Position numbers and translations under genes: made by a program. This document shows, one piece after another, positions 1-7,100 of a DNA stretch of 19,335 nucleotides. Where the stretch lies: assembly GCA_038998005.1 (NCBI GenBank), contig JAVZIY010000004.1, forward strand, positions 1 through 19,335. Direction: 5' to 3'. This DNA comes from CALIKW01 sp038998005. GTDB taxonomy: Archaea > Aenigmatarchaeota > Aenigmatarchaeia > CG10238-14 > SCSR01. Every line of letters starts with the position of its first letter. Positions within the stretch are counted from its first letter, which is position 1. The notes under the pieces were generated by a model, which saw only the letters and a list, made by a program, of their open reading frames with translations, was not told the DNA's origin and searched no databases.

Positions 1-1
1 T

Positions 2-652
2 AAAGAGCTTGTAAGTGAACTAATAGAAGAGCAAAGGAAATTGGATGGTATAGATGGGTTGCCATTCCACAAAAGAATTGTCAAAAGGTTGGAGTATCAT
101 AGGTTGTTAATCTTCTTTGCTATCTTATTTTCAATCTTAATCGTTGGCGCTTGGAAGATATTCGAAAGTATAAGGATAATTGGTTTAGTCATCCTAATAT
201 CGCTTCTTTCAATCGTTCTTAAATTGTGGTTTAAAAGAGACGAAATTAAAAATTGGTTGGTAGATACTTACAGGTTTTTCAAAACCATTTTTCCGTTGCT
301 TTTGGTTGGTGTGTTCGTAGCAGGTATACTCACAGCAATCTTACCAGGAAATTTCCTTGCTAAATATGTTGGAAATAACACTGTAATAGCAAACCTTTCT
401 ACTGTTCTATTTGGAGTTTTCATGTATTTTCCGACTCTTGTTGAAGTACCAATGGCTAAAACATTTTTGAGTTTAGGTATGGCCAGAGGTCCTCTGCTTG
501 CATACTTGTTAGCAGACCCTGTCATTTCACTACCAAGCATACTTGTTGTAAGGAAAATAATGGGAACAAAAAGGACTTTGGTCTATACTTTATTGATAAC
601 GATATTCTGTACAATATCGGGAATGATTTATGGGATTTTATGGGGTGGTTGA
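2..652 (+). CDS. UPF0718/ArsP-like permease, C-terminal part (5'-truncated by window edge)
   Basis: Integral membrane permease of the UPF0718 (DUF318) family, which includes the organoarsenical exporter ArsP. A TTG at 41 gives 203 residues, but the frame is open to the window edge with plausible charged sequence (ELIEEQRKLDGIDGL), so I read this as the second half of a longer protein. A charged cytosolic linker precedes two helices at about residues 23-63 (counted from the TTG). The diagnostic second-half block follows: helix FPLLLVGVFVAGIL, then YFPTLVEVPMAK, GMARGPLLAYLLADP and a serine-leucine-proline turn, then a last helix ending in a glycine-rich tail. The conserved VEVP and PVISLPS turns fit the family. 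The CxxC protein starts on the next base, so both are probably co-translated. Substrate unknown; arsenic or another metalloid is a guess from family and partner. Confidence 0.8.
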   Translation, partial: KELVSELIEEQRKLDGIDGLPFHKRIVKRLEYHRLLIFFAILFSILIVGAWKIFESIRIIGLVILISLLSIVLKLWFKRDEIKNWLVDTYRFFKTIFPLLLVGVFVAGILTAILPGNFLAKYVGNNTVIANLSTVLFGVFMYFPTLVEVPMAKTFLSLGMARGPLLAYLLADPVISLPSILVVRKIMGTKRTLVYTLLITIFCTISGMIYGILWGG

Positions 653-892
653 ATGAAGATAGAAATACTTGGTTCAGGTTGTCCTAAATGTAAAGCAACC
701 GAAGAAATAGTAAAGAAGGTAGTAAAGAAGCTTGGGATAAAGGCAGAGGTCGGACATGTATACGATATAGATAAGATTATGGATTATGGAGTGATGATGA
801 CACCAGCAGTTGCTATAGACGGTAAGATAAAAATTGAAGGTAAGGTTCCAACAGAAGATGATATTGAAAAAATAATTAAGATAGAAATATAA
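653..892 (+). CDS. Thioredoxin-fold small redox-active disulfide protein (MTH895-like)
   Basis: A 79-residue thioredoxin/glutaredoxin-fold protein of the archaeal small redox-active disulfide type. It opens with beta-strand MKIEILGSG, then the active-site motif CPKC at residues 10-13, a lysine-rich helix, and the cis-proline loop MMTPAVAIDG near residues 49-58, followed by a short strand (KIKIEG) and a terminal helix. This is the full length expected for the family, with no signal peptide, so it is cytosolic. The ATG immediately follows the TGA of the permease with no gap. The pairing of UPF0718 permeases with such mini-thioredoxins is, from general knowledge, recurrent in archaea and bacteria. 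The protein may deliver electrons to, or handle a thiol-bound substrate of, the permease (inference). Confidence 0.85.
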   Translation: MKIEILGSGCPKCKATEEIVKKVVKKLGIKAEVGHVYDIDKIMDYGVMMTPAVAIDGKIKIEGKVPTEDDIEKIIKIEI

Positions 893-894
893 GA

Positions 895-963
895 ATTCTG
901 CATCTTATTGTTGGGTTGATTATGTTAGCTTTGGGTATTGTTGTAGTTCTAGGTTTAGTTTAA
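895..963 (+). pseudogene. Possible remnant of a small membrane protein (DUF2892-like?)
   Basis: Directly after the redox protein the frame reads ILHLIVGLIMLALGIVVVLG and ends at TAA 961-963. An ATG at 922 would give only 13 residues and a TTG at 916 gives 15. The pattern of G-L-hydrophobic-L-A-L-G resembles one helix of small two-helix membrane proteins such as DUF2892/YgaP-C, but nothing else of such a protein is present. It could be a decayed gene end or chance hydrophobic AT-rich sequence. Confidence 0.2.
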
Positions 964-1049
964 TGAAAATCTAAATTTAAATTTCTGTTAAAAACTCTGC
1001 CAAAATTTTGGTTATTTTGTGCACACTAATGGTAAAACAAATAATCTGT

Positions 1050-1523
1050 TCATTTATCGGCCTTTTTAACAATTTTCTTAATTATCTTCCCTTCTCTATT
1101 TCTAACCATTAACTCAAGCCTATAATTGATGAAGTTTTCAATTGGGAAAACAACATCTTTAGGTTTTTCCTTCTTAACTTCAGCTTTTACTTCAGTTTTA
1201 ATGAAATTTTTAATAGGTAATGGAACTGTGTGTTCAATTCTATGTCTAGTTAATACTTGCCATTCCCACTTAGACTTATTCTTTCCAATAAGAATTTTTG
1301 GAAGAATTTCTAAAATACCTGAGAATTCTCCTTCTTTAGTGAAGTATATATTGACTTTTCCCTTTGGTGTGAATTGTATCGCACATCTCGGATATCTTTT
1401 TAAATAAAATGTTATAAATCCTTTTTCTGAGTCAAGTATGCTTGCTACCAATTTAGACTTCTTTACTTTTTCATAGCTTTTACCATAATCTAAATTGCTT
1501 CTTAATATTGCTTGTTGGATCAT
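1050..1523 (-). CDS. Hypothetical protein, probably beta-rich
   Basis: I do not recognise this 157-residue protein. I chose the ATG at 1523 over a TTG two codons upstream. The first half alternates hydrophobic and charged residues in strand-like fashion (FITFYLKRY, CAIQFTPKGKVNIYF). The middle carries a segment around KNKSKWEWQVLTRH, and the C-terminal third is very lysine-rich, ending in a strand pair and KIIKKIVKKADK. There is no signal peptide, membrane helix or cysteine motif, so it is probably cytosolic; the basic tail could bind nucleic acid (inference). It is transcribed divergently from the RHH gene starting at 1582, with about 58 bp between them, so the inverted repeat at 1558-1575 could affect both promoters. 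It may belong to the same accessory block as the small DNA-binding genes that follow. Confidence 0.65.
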   Translation of the reverse strand: MIQQAILRSNLDYGKSYEKVKKSKLVASILDSEKGFITFYLKRYPRCAIQFTPKGKVNIYFTKEGEFSGILEILPKILIGKNKSKWEWQVLTRHRIEHTVPLPIKNFIKTEVKAEVKKEKPKDVVFPIENFINYRLELMVRNREGKIIKKIVKKADK

Positions 1524-1557
1524 AAACAACTACCGAAAAATGGGGTCTATTCTTACA

Positions 1558-1575
1558 ACCATACAGTTATATGGT
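1558..1575. promoter_or_regulatory. Inverted repeat, candidate RHH operator
   Basis: A perfect 6-bp inverted repeat, ACCATA-6 bp-TATGGT, lies just before the ATG at 1582 of a ribbon-helix-helix protein, in the intergenic space shared with the divergent gene ending upstream at 1523. RHH regulators commonly bind short palindromes in their own promoters, so autoregulation is a fair guess. The overlapping AGGT at 1576-1579 is the likely ribosome-binding site. Confidence 0.35.
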
Positions 1576-1581
1576 AGGTAT

Positions 1582-1746
1582 ATGTTAAGAAAAATATTTA
1601 GAAGGAAATTCAAAGGTCTATTTGTCGAGTTAACTCTTTCTGATTACGAGAAATTGGAGAATTTAGTAGCTTCTGGTAAGTACTCTACCAAAGCTGATGC
1701 AGTTAGGGCTTTGATTAGAAAGGAATGTGGTGAGGTTGATGAGTGA
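1582..1746 (+). CDS. Ribbon-helix-helix (CopG/MetJ-like) DNA-binding protein
   Basis: A 54-residue RHH protein. After a basic N-terminus (RKIFRRKFKG) comes the DNA-contacting beta strand (LFVELTL), helix A (SDYEKLENLVASG), the turn KYSTKADAV and helix B (RALIRKE). This is the classical layout of small CopG/Arc-type repressors, which act as dimers. A longer reading from TTG 1495 exists, but the added residues look non-coding and would overlap the divergent gene's start. ATG 1582 has AGGT four bases upstream and a palindrome before it. It heads a run of small genes whose ends overlap or nearly touch. Role inferred as autoregulator or copy-control/early-gene repressor of an accessory element. 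Confidence 0.7.
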   Translation: MLRKIFRRKFKGLFVELTLSDYEKLENLVASGKYSTKADAVRALIRKECGEVDE

Positions 1747-1822
1747 AGAATTTTTACCCAAGACTTTGGCACTGTTAAAACAATGGTTAGAGGAAGAGGA
1801 TGAAAATGGAAATAAACAATAA
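1739..1822 (+). CDS. Small ORF, 27 residues, within the RHH operon
   Basis: This short frame begins MSEEFLPKTLALLKQW and continues with an acidic LEEEDE stretch and a polar tail. Its ATG overlaps the last 8 bases of the RHH gene and is preceded by GAGGT, a good archaeal ribosome-binding site three bases upstream. Its end overlaps the start of the next RHH gene. The predicted product is one amphipathic helix with acidic end. The alternative is a non-translated spacer whose GAGG motifs serve the downstream gene. No family recognised. Confidence 0.4.
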   Translation: MSEEFLPKTLALLKQWLEEEDENGNKQ

Positions 1823-2231
1823 AAATGATAATCAAGAAAAATTTTTTATTTTTTCTGATAAGGATCTGTATAGTAGCGATGAAAAAGTATGTAATGATTA
1901 CGTAAAAATACATACTTTTGGAGATAATGGTAATGAAAGTTCTGTACAAAAAATAAAAAATAAAAATAAATTTTCTTTCAGGATAACTACTTCTGTTTCT
2001 AAAGAGTTGTATGAAATGGCTAAGACCAATAGGATAAAGTGGTCAAGGGCTATCGAGGTTGGAATTAAAACGATTCTACAGAATAAGAATGAGCTAAAGG
2101 AAATGAGGCAAAATTTTGATGATAGAATAGCCAAAATTGAAAAAGTTAATTCTTATATCCAAAACAAACTATGGAAGTTGATTTCGATCCTTAAAGAGAA
2201 AGGAATCTTAGCTAAAGGTGAATACTTATGA
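1800..2231 (+). CDS. RHH-domain protein with disordered N-terminus and C-terminal coiled coil
   Basis: A 143-residue protein. Residues 1-58 are polar and low complexity (NNKNDNQEK, KIKNKNK), probably disordered. Residues about 59-96 form an RHH-like domain: strand FSFRITTSV, helix KELYEMAKTN, turn RIKWS, and helix RAIEVGIKTIL. This fits RHH proteins common in archaeal viruses and plasmids, where a trailing coiled coil is frequent. Residues 100-143 (LKEMRQNFDDRIAKIEKV and following) are heptad-like. GAGG at 1796-1799 lies too close to ATG 1800 but at ideal distance from ATG 1806, so the real start may be two codons later. It overlaps the small ORF before it and shares an ATGA overlap with the gene after it. 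Probable DNA-binding regulator or segregation-type protein (inference). Confidence 0.65.
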   Translation: MKMEINNKNDNQEKFFIFSDKDLYSSDEKVCNDYVKIHTFGDNGNESSVQKIKNKNKFSFRITTSVSKELYEMAKTNRIKWSRAIEVGIKTILQNKNELKEMRQNFDDRIAKIEKVNSYIQNKLWKLISILKEKGILAKGEYL

Positions 2232-2458
2232 CCTTAAAATTAAAAGATTTGGAAGATCTGAGAAACGCTTTAATAGAAAAAGGATACGATGAAAAAGTAC
2301 CTGCAACAGTCCTAGAAAAGGAAATAGGAAAGAGATTTGGGATTAGTAATTATGTTATTACAAATATTAAACAAAACCTGGCTAAATGGAATATCATGAA
2401 GCCTATAGATCCTTTCTGTTGGAGAATTGTAAAAGAAGAAGATAGTGAGGAGACTTAA
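2228..2458 (+). CDS. Small HTH-like protein
   Basis: A 76-residue protein read from ATG 2228, which overlaps the previous stop by four bases and has a textbook GGTGA seven bases upstream. After a charged helix (KDLEDLRNALIEKG) comes a helix-turn-helix-like segment: VLEKEIGKRFGIS as first helix and turn, then YVITNIKQNLAKWNIM as recognition-type helix, then a short strand containing CWRIVKEE, resembling a winged-helix wing. The acidic C-terminus is probably disordered. I recognise no specific family; a DNA-binding role is inferred from shape and from the two RHH genes translated just before it. Tight coupling argues that all function together, perhaps as the regulatory module of a mobile element. 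Confidence 0.6.
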   Translation: MTLKLKDLEDLRNALIEKGYDEKVPATVLEKEIGKRFGISNYVITNIKQNLAKWNIMKPIDPFCWRIVKEEDSEET

Positions 2459-2476
2459 AAAACAGCTTAGAGAATA

Positions 2477-2489
2477 GCATGGTGCATGC
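2477..2489. repeat. Short perfect hairpin
   Basis: GCATG-GTG-CATGC forms a 5-bp stem with a 3-nt loop in the 57-bp gap between the HTH gene and the zinc-knuckle gene. It is not followed by a T-run, so it is not an obvious terminator. It could be an operator or an RNA element affecting the downstream gene. Confidence 0.25.
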
Positions 2490-2515
2490 CTGGTATGGGA
2501 TAGGTTGATTTTCAT

Positions 2516-2746
2516 ATGGCAAGAGCAAAGAGAAGATGTATAAGATGCAAGAGAAAAATAGATACAAATTTGTGTAAAAGGTGTTTGACTATAATTGCAA
2601 AAATTAGGACCAGTGAGGAGTATTTCAAACAATATGAGAGGATGAGCAAAGAAGAAAGAAAAGAATTTTACAGAGTAATTATTGGAACGTTAGTTTATGC
2701 TAGAACTATAGCGATGAAAACACAAAATATGATTTTGTTTGAATAA
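2516..2746 (+). CDS. Small zinc-knuckle protein
   Basis: A 76-residue protein with a basic N-terminal zinc knuckle: CIRC at residues 8-11 and CKRC at 19-22, four cysteines that can bind one zinc. A mostly helical, charged rest follows (TSEEYFKQYERMSKEERKEF) with a hydrophobic helix toward the end (VIIGTLVYARTIAMK). AGGTTGAT lies upstream of the ATG and resembles the AGGTGAT ribosome-binding consensus. Compact CxxC proteins like this are typical of archaeal viruses and plasmids and usually bind DNA, RNA or protein partners. It ends the plus-strand run beginning at 1582; a TATA-like TTTAAATAT follows its stop. No specific family recognised. Confidence 0.65.
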   Translation: MARAKRRCIRCKRKIDTNLCKRCLTIIAKIRTSEEYFKQYERMSKEERKEFYRVIIGTLVYARTIAMKTQNMILFE

Positions 2747-2774
2747 AACTTTAAATATTTGTTCTTTTATACTT

Positions 2775-2830
2775 CTACTAAAGCGTGTGCATTACAATTC
2801 AACAGGATTCTCACCCCCTGCACCTCAATT
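2775..2830. other. GC-richer non-coding patch, possible ncRNA or insertion-element end
   Basis: The 183-bp gap 2747-2929 holds no convincing gene. Within it about 50 bp stand out as richer in G and C than the surroundings. TATA-like TTTAAATA motifs flank the patch on both sides (about 2751-2758 and 2832-2841), facing inward, and GTGCA/TGCAC can pair across 27 nt. Read on the minus strand, a stretch containing CACGCTTTAG loosely recalls the 3' ends of IS200/IS605-type elements. It is not a tRNA by cloverleaf inspection. The rest of the gap (2845-2929) shows nothing. Confidence 0.25.
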
Positions 2831-2929
2831 TATTTAAATAAACAACCAAGAACTAAAAACAGTTTAAACCTGAGTCGAAACTATACCCACACTTTGAGTT
2901 TTTATTCCTTCTTAACTTTTATAAAAATT

Positions 2930-3508
2930 TTAAGAAACCTCTTTTTTCTTCAATTTTTCAAGAATTCTTTTGCCCATTTCCAAAACAGATTCAAGCTCGT
3001 CTAAACTTTTTTCTTCAGTTAGAGGCTTCTCCCCCTTGGGTTTTAAGACCCTTTCCTCTATTTCTTTTACCCTAACAAAAATTTTACTTAAATCTTCTTT
3101 TATTTTTAAAAATTCTTCTGAAAAGTTTTTTTCCATGCTCAAAATTTTTTCATTTATTATTTTAACCCTCTCTGAAGTTTGGTCAAGTTCTTCTACCTTA
3201 ACTTTAAGAAATTCTGTCAATTTTAAAAAATCATCTGAAATTTCTCCATAAATTTTTTCCAATTTCAAAATCCTATCTTCTAAAATTTTTATATTTTTTT
3301 CCAAGTCAGAAAGTTTACTCTCAAACTCAGAAGAAGGAAAAATACCACCGAATTTAAATTTCATGTCTTCCAAATCTTTCTTAATTTCTATTAAGCCTAA
3401 ATTAGTTGTCAAAAACAAATCCTCTAAATCCTCGATTTTTTGTTTTAACTCCTCTTCCTTTAAACTTTCCTGTTCTTCCTTTAAATCTACGAGAGCTTCA
3501 TTTTCCAT
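2930..3508 (-). CDS. Coiled-coil protein, last gene of the surface-protein operon
   Basis: A 192-residue, highly charged helical protein with no membrane helix, signal peptide or cysteine. Heptad-like repeats run through almost all of it (for example KEEELKQKIEDLEDLF, KLSDLEKNIKILEDRILKLE, FLKIKEDLSKIFVRVKEIEE), broken by a glycine/proline segment (FKFGGIFPSS) at about residue 60 and a KPKGEKP linker near 160, then a final amphipathic helix rich in lysine. A TTG-independent longer reading from ATG 3547 would overlap the upstream gene by eight bases; the added part is very AT-rich, so I prefer ATG 3508, although neither has a clear ribosome-binding site. It follows a membrane-anchored protein with about 31 bases between, so it may be a cytosolic scaffold for that complex (inference). 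No archaellum FlaC/D motif was seen. Confidence 0.65.
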   Translation of the reverse strand: MENEALVDLKEEQESLKEEELKQKIEDLEDLFLTTNLGLIEIKKDLEDMKFKFGGIFPSSEFESKLSDLEKNIKILEDRILKLEKIYGEISDDFLKLTEFLKVKVEELDQTSERVKIINEKILSMEKNFSEEFLKIKEDLSKIFVRVKEIEERVLKPKGEKPLTEEKSLDELESVLEMGKRILEKLKKKEVS

Positions 3509-3539
3509 AATATAAGTTTGTATTTTAGAAATTAAAGAA

Positions 3540-4151
3540 TTAAGCATGTCTATAAACTAGGACTGAAATTGTAATAAAAACTAAGAGTGTTAAAATATAA
3601 AAAACTAGCTTCAAATCAAGTATCTTTTTTTCATAAGATGAAATGTTTGTGGTGATAGAAACAGATTCGCCTTCATTTACTTTTTCTATCTGAAGAGAAG
3701 AGCTGGTTTTAACTTTAAAACTGAAAGACTTTTCCATTAAAAAAGTTAACTGGTCTTTTTCACTTCCTATTAAAGCAGAAATTAGAACTTCTTGCTCTCC
3801 ATTTTCTCCCGAATCTTTCACATAAATATTAACTGGGAATGCTTTAAAATCACCAGAAGGAAGAGAGATATACTCACCTTCTTCATAAGGTGGCCCTTTT
3901 TGGGAAGGAGGAAGAATAAATTCCTTTGGCTCTATTAAAACAAAAAAGTTTTCCGGTTTTTTTCTAACCTCAAGCTTGATCGGATAGGAAACATTTTCTG
4001 TATTCCAGAAAAGAATTTTAAAATTAGCAATTCCATTTTTCTCTATTTCTACAAAATTATTTTTTTGCAAAGATCCGACAGCTTGAGTTTGAGGAACTAT
4101 AGTAAACGCTAAAATTAAAGGAAAAATTTTGATTAATTCTATTTTTTCCAT
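3540..4151 (-). CDS. Secreted/surface protein with signal peptide and C-terminal membrane anchor
   Basis: A 203-residue protein. The start at ATG 4151 is fixed by GAGGT on the minus strand about 8 bases upstream and by a signal peptide that then begins correctly (MEKIELIKIFPLILAF, cleavage possible after the Q-T-Q-A motif). An upstream ATG at 4199 would bury the signal and overlap the giant protein's gene. The central 150 residues look like an immunoglobulin-like beta domain (KILFWNTENVSYPIKLEVRK and similar strands). A single C-terminal helix (KLVFYILTLLVFITISVLVY) ends in RHA, so the domain faces outside and the tail inside. Only about 10 bases separate it from the stop of the giant surface protein, which itself has no C-terminal anchor. 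It is therefore a candidate membrane tether for that protein (inference). No named family recognised. Confidence 0.7.
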   Translation of the reverse strand: MEKIELIKIFPLILAFTIVPQTQAVGSLQKNNFVEIEKNGIANFKILFWNTENVSYPIKLEVRKKPENFFVLIEPKEFILPPSQKGPPYEEGEYISLPSGDFKAFPVNIYVKDSGENGEQEVLISALIGSEKDQLTFLMEKSFSFKVKTSSSLQIEKVNEGESVSITTNISSYEKKILDLKLVFYILTLLVFITISVLVYRHA

Positions 4152-4161
4152 AGTGAATACC

Positions 4162-7100
4162 TCATTCACCTTCAATACAAATACTTGAATAATTTCCACA
4201 AATTATTATATTTCCCTTATAAATTCCAGAATAAACTGGAGGAACCGCTAACCAATAGTATGTTGTCAGGTTTAAACCCGAGGCCAAAGCTTGAAAAAGC
4301 AAGGAATAAGAATAACTCATGGGAGAAGCCCAGTTTGGATTGTATTCGCTACTATAATTACTCCATGTTAAGTTCCCCACCTTAATTATAGAATTTAAGC
4401 TTGTGTTTTGTAAATCAGTCCCTTTTATCCAAATGTTAAGAGCACAAGTTCCTTTGTTTGTTATATTGTACAGTTTATTAGAATTTCCTGGTGCCGGATT
4501 AGAACTTGCTGGAGTATCTGGGATTAATTGGCTGAAATCTATGGAAGTCCAAGATAAATCCATATCCTCTATACACTCTACTATATGGATTGTTGTATTG
4601 GCTGTGTGATTTTGTTGAACTCCAGTTAGAGAAGAATTAAATAATACTCCAATTTTCCAATAGCTGTTTACAGCTCCTGTTGTATTTATTAGCCAAGATA
4701 AATTACAAACCTGGTCTTGATTTAAATTACCACAAGAAATTTGGTTGGTTATACCTACATTCGAAGAGTCATTCCAAGAATCTGTTATATAAAAGGGATT
4801 TGCCCCTTGGGTCGTACTAATTGGAGTATCTGGGTATGGAGAGGAAGCATTGTACCTTACTGTTCCATAAACATTTCCACAATTTCCATTTCTGCAAATA
4901 ATGCTTGCATTCACCCAAAGAGTATAATTTTGAGAAATTGTGTAATCTGCAGGGGGTGATTTGAGGTTTACTTCTAAATAGCCTGAAGGGGATGTAGTAG
5001 TGTAGCTGAAAGGTTCTAAACAGGAAGAATTCCAGATATTGGAAGTATCATTAGCATGAACACACCATTTTATTGTTGCTCCAGCTGTTGAATTTACAAC
5101 TTTAGTTACATTTGACCAGCACTCAGTATAAGGAGAAAGACACATAGAAGAATTAAATGGTTTCCAAGTATCGTTTACCAAACCAGAAGTATAAGCCTGA
5201 AATTCAAGGAAACCAGAGAGCCAGTAATTGCCACATTTTCCATAAAAATCTGTTGTATTGAAAGTTATCTTTATGTATCTTCCAACCTTGCTCGTGAAGG
5301 AGCATTCACGCCAATCAGTGCCACTTCCTGTGAGTATGCAAGAGCCCAATGAATCGCCGAGGTTGTTCAAATCATTTGAAACGTAAATTGTATTTATACT
5401 GCACGGGTATGTATATTCACTTGGAGGATGTGTATAAAGCCTTATCTTTGAAATGTTTGCCTCTACACCAAGGTCATAAACTATCCAGTGCTCATGGCTT
5501 TCCAACTCCTCCCATGATGTATAAATATTTCCATCTATAGTTTCATTTGCATAGAAAGGTGGTGATTCGCCGCAGAAACTAACTACAGATTTTGGTGTTA
5601 TGTAGCTGTCAGAACCATTCCAGAAGCTAAATATGTATCCTGATAAGTTTACATCATCCTGCCAAAATAGGTTGTGGCTTACTGCTGTTCCAGCTAAGGT
5701 TGAATTTGTTGAGTTCAATGAATATTGAGGAGGTAATGTGTATTCTACACTAATTCCAAAGTAATCCGTCCACACTGTGTTATGTATGTAGCCGCTCGGA
5801 TAAACTGTTTTCGGAACATTATAGGGAATTAAAATTGCTTTGAGCCATTTTACTATTCCGGATAAAAATCCAAAAAAGCTTTGATTTTTAAAATTTATGA
5901 AATTGTAGTATCCTTTTGTGCTTATCGCATAATCTGTTTTCCATTCACCTTTTTCTGGAGCCTTGTACCTTAACTCTATAGTATCGTTCGGTAAAAGAAA
6001 AGCATACTTTTCATCATTCTCAAGAAGCAAATCCAAAACATTTTCCTTTCCATTCTTAACCGCATAGTAAGGTTTTATTTCCTTGACTTTCATCGGCTCA
6101 TCTTCGCTATAATCTATTGCAACATAGTTTACAGTATAATGTCCGGTTGTCTGATAGAATCTTATTTTAAGCTTATTTCCTTTGACTTTGCTTATATCTA
6201 ATATTATTAGAAAGTCGTCCCATAAGCTATCGCCAGCGCTAATACTTCCTTGCTCAATCCATTTCTCTCCGTCCCATATTTGTATATGCTGCTTTATTTC
6301 CCTTTCGTACATGTTTAAATAAAGCTTTTGAAAAATTTTGTTCAATAATGGTATGTAAGAAGTGAACCACTGCCAGAAGTCCCAAAAGTTTTCGCCTATC
6401 TGGTCTATGTAATACTCCCACTCATTAGTTATAGTTTTCTGCTTCATCGTTGAAAAGAATAGCTTGGCCTTGCTTGCATTTTCTGGCTTTGGAAATTCCA
6501 GAACAATCCAGTTTCTCAAAGTGCTTTCATTCCTTACATTAGCTTGCTTTACGCTATCTCTCCAAGCCAAATCATCAAAATATTTCACTTCCTTCAGGCA
6601 ATCCTTTCCAGATAAATGCTCTGTACAGGAAATCGGCTCAGTTAAGTTTTTTATGGTATGATAATTTCCGTTATAATCGGGCATCACAAAGCTGTCATTT
6701 CCGGGATGCTCTATAGCAAAAAGTTTAAAAGAATCTGTCCAATCCCTTTCTCTCAAAACCTGTTCTATCTTTATCTTTAACTCTCCTTTGTCTTCTTTAA
6801 GGCTGTGAAGCCTGTCGTAAGTTGTTGTTTCTGCAACCTTTATCACAGCAAAAGGATATGCTTCATGCTCAAAAACATAATCAGAACCATTCCAAGAGTA
6901 TATGAAAGGGCAAGAGCCGCCACCAGTATAATAGTACTGACGTCCACCGTAAAAATATATCCATTTATCTGAGCCAGAAATGTTTACAAAATCTGAAAAT
7001 CCAGACGATATTACAGGTGTCCATATTTTATAGTAGCCTGAGAAATCTTCTGATGAAAAATTTAATACAACCCATTCCCTCCCGGTTGAATTCCATATTT

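Noticed and set aside
268..540. Minus-strand frame inside the permease
   Set aside because: The plus-strand frame carries the conserved permease motifs; the antisense product shows no family features.
1495..1581. TTG-initiated extension of the first RHH protein
   Set aside because: It overlaps the divergent gene and the putative operator, and the residues do not look protein-like; ATG 1582 has AGGT upstream.
2780..2845. Possible tRNA in the GC-richer patch
   Set aside because: No cloverleaf can be drawn on either strand: no T-arm consensus and no 7-bp acceptor stem.
2759..3004. Plus-strand 81-residue frame after the zinc-knuckle gene
   Set aside because: It has no ribosome-binding site, low-complexity composition, and runs into the antisense of the coiled-coil gene.
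4152..4199. Upstream ATG for the anchored Ig-like protein
   Set aside because: It would overlap the giant gene and place residues before the signal peptide; ATG 4151 has GAGGT at the right distance.
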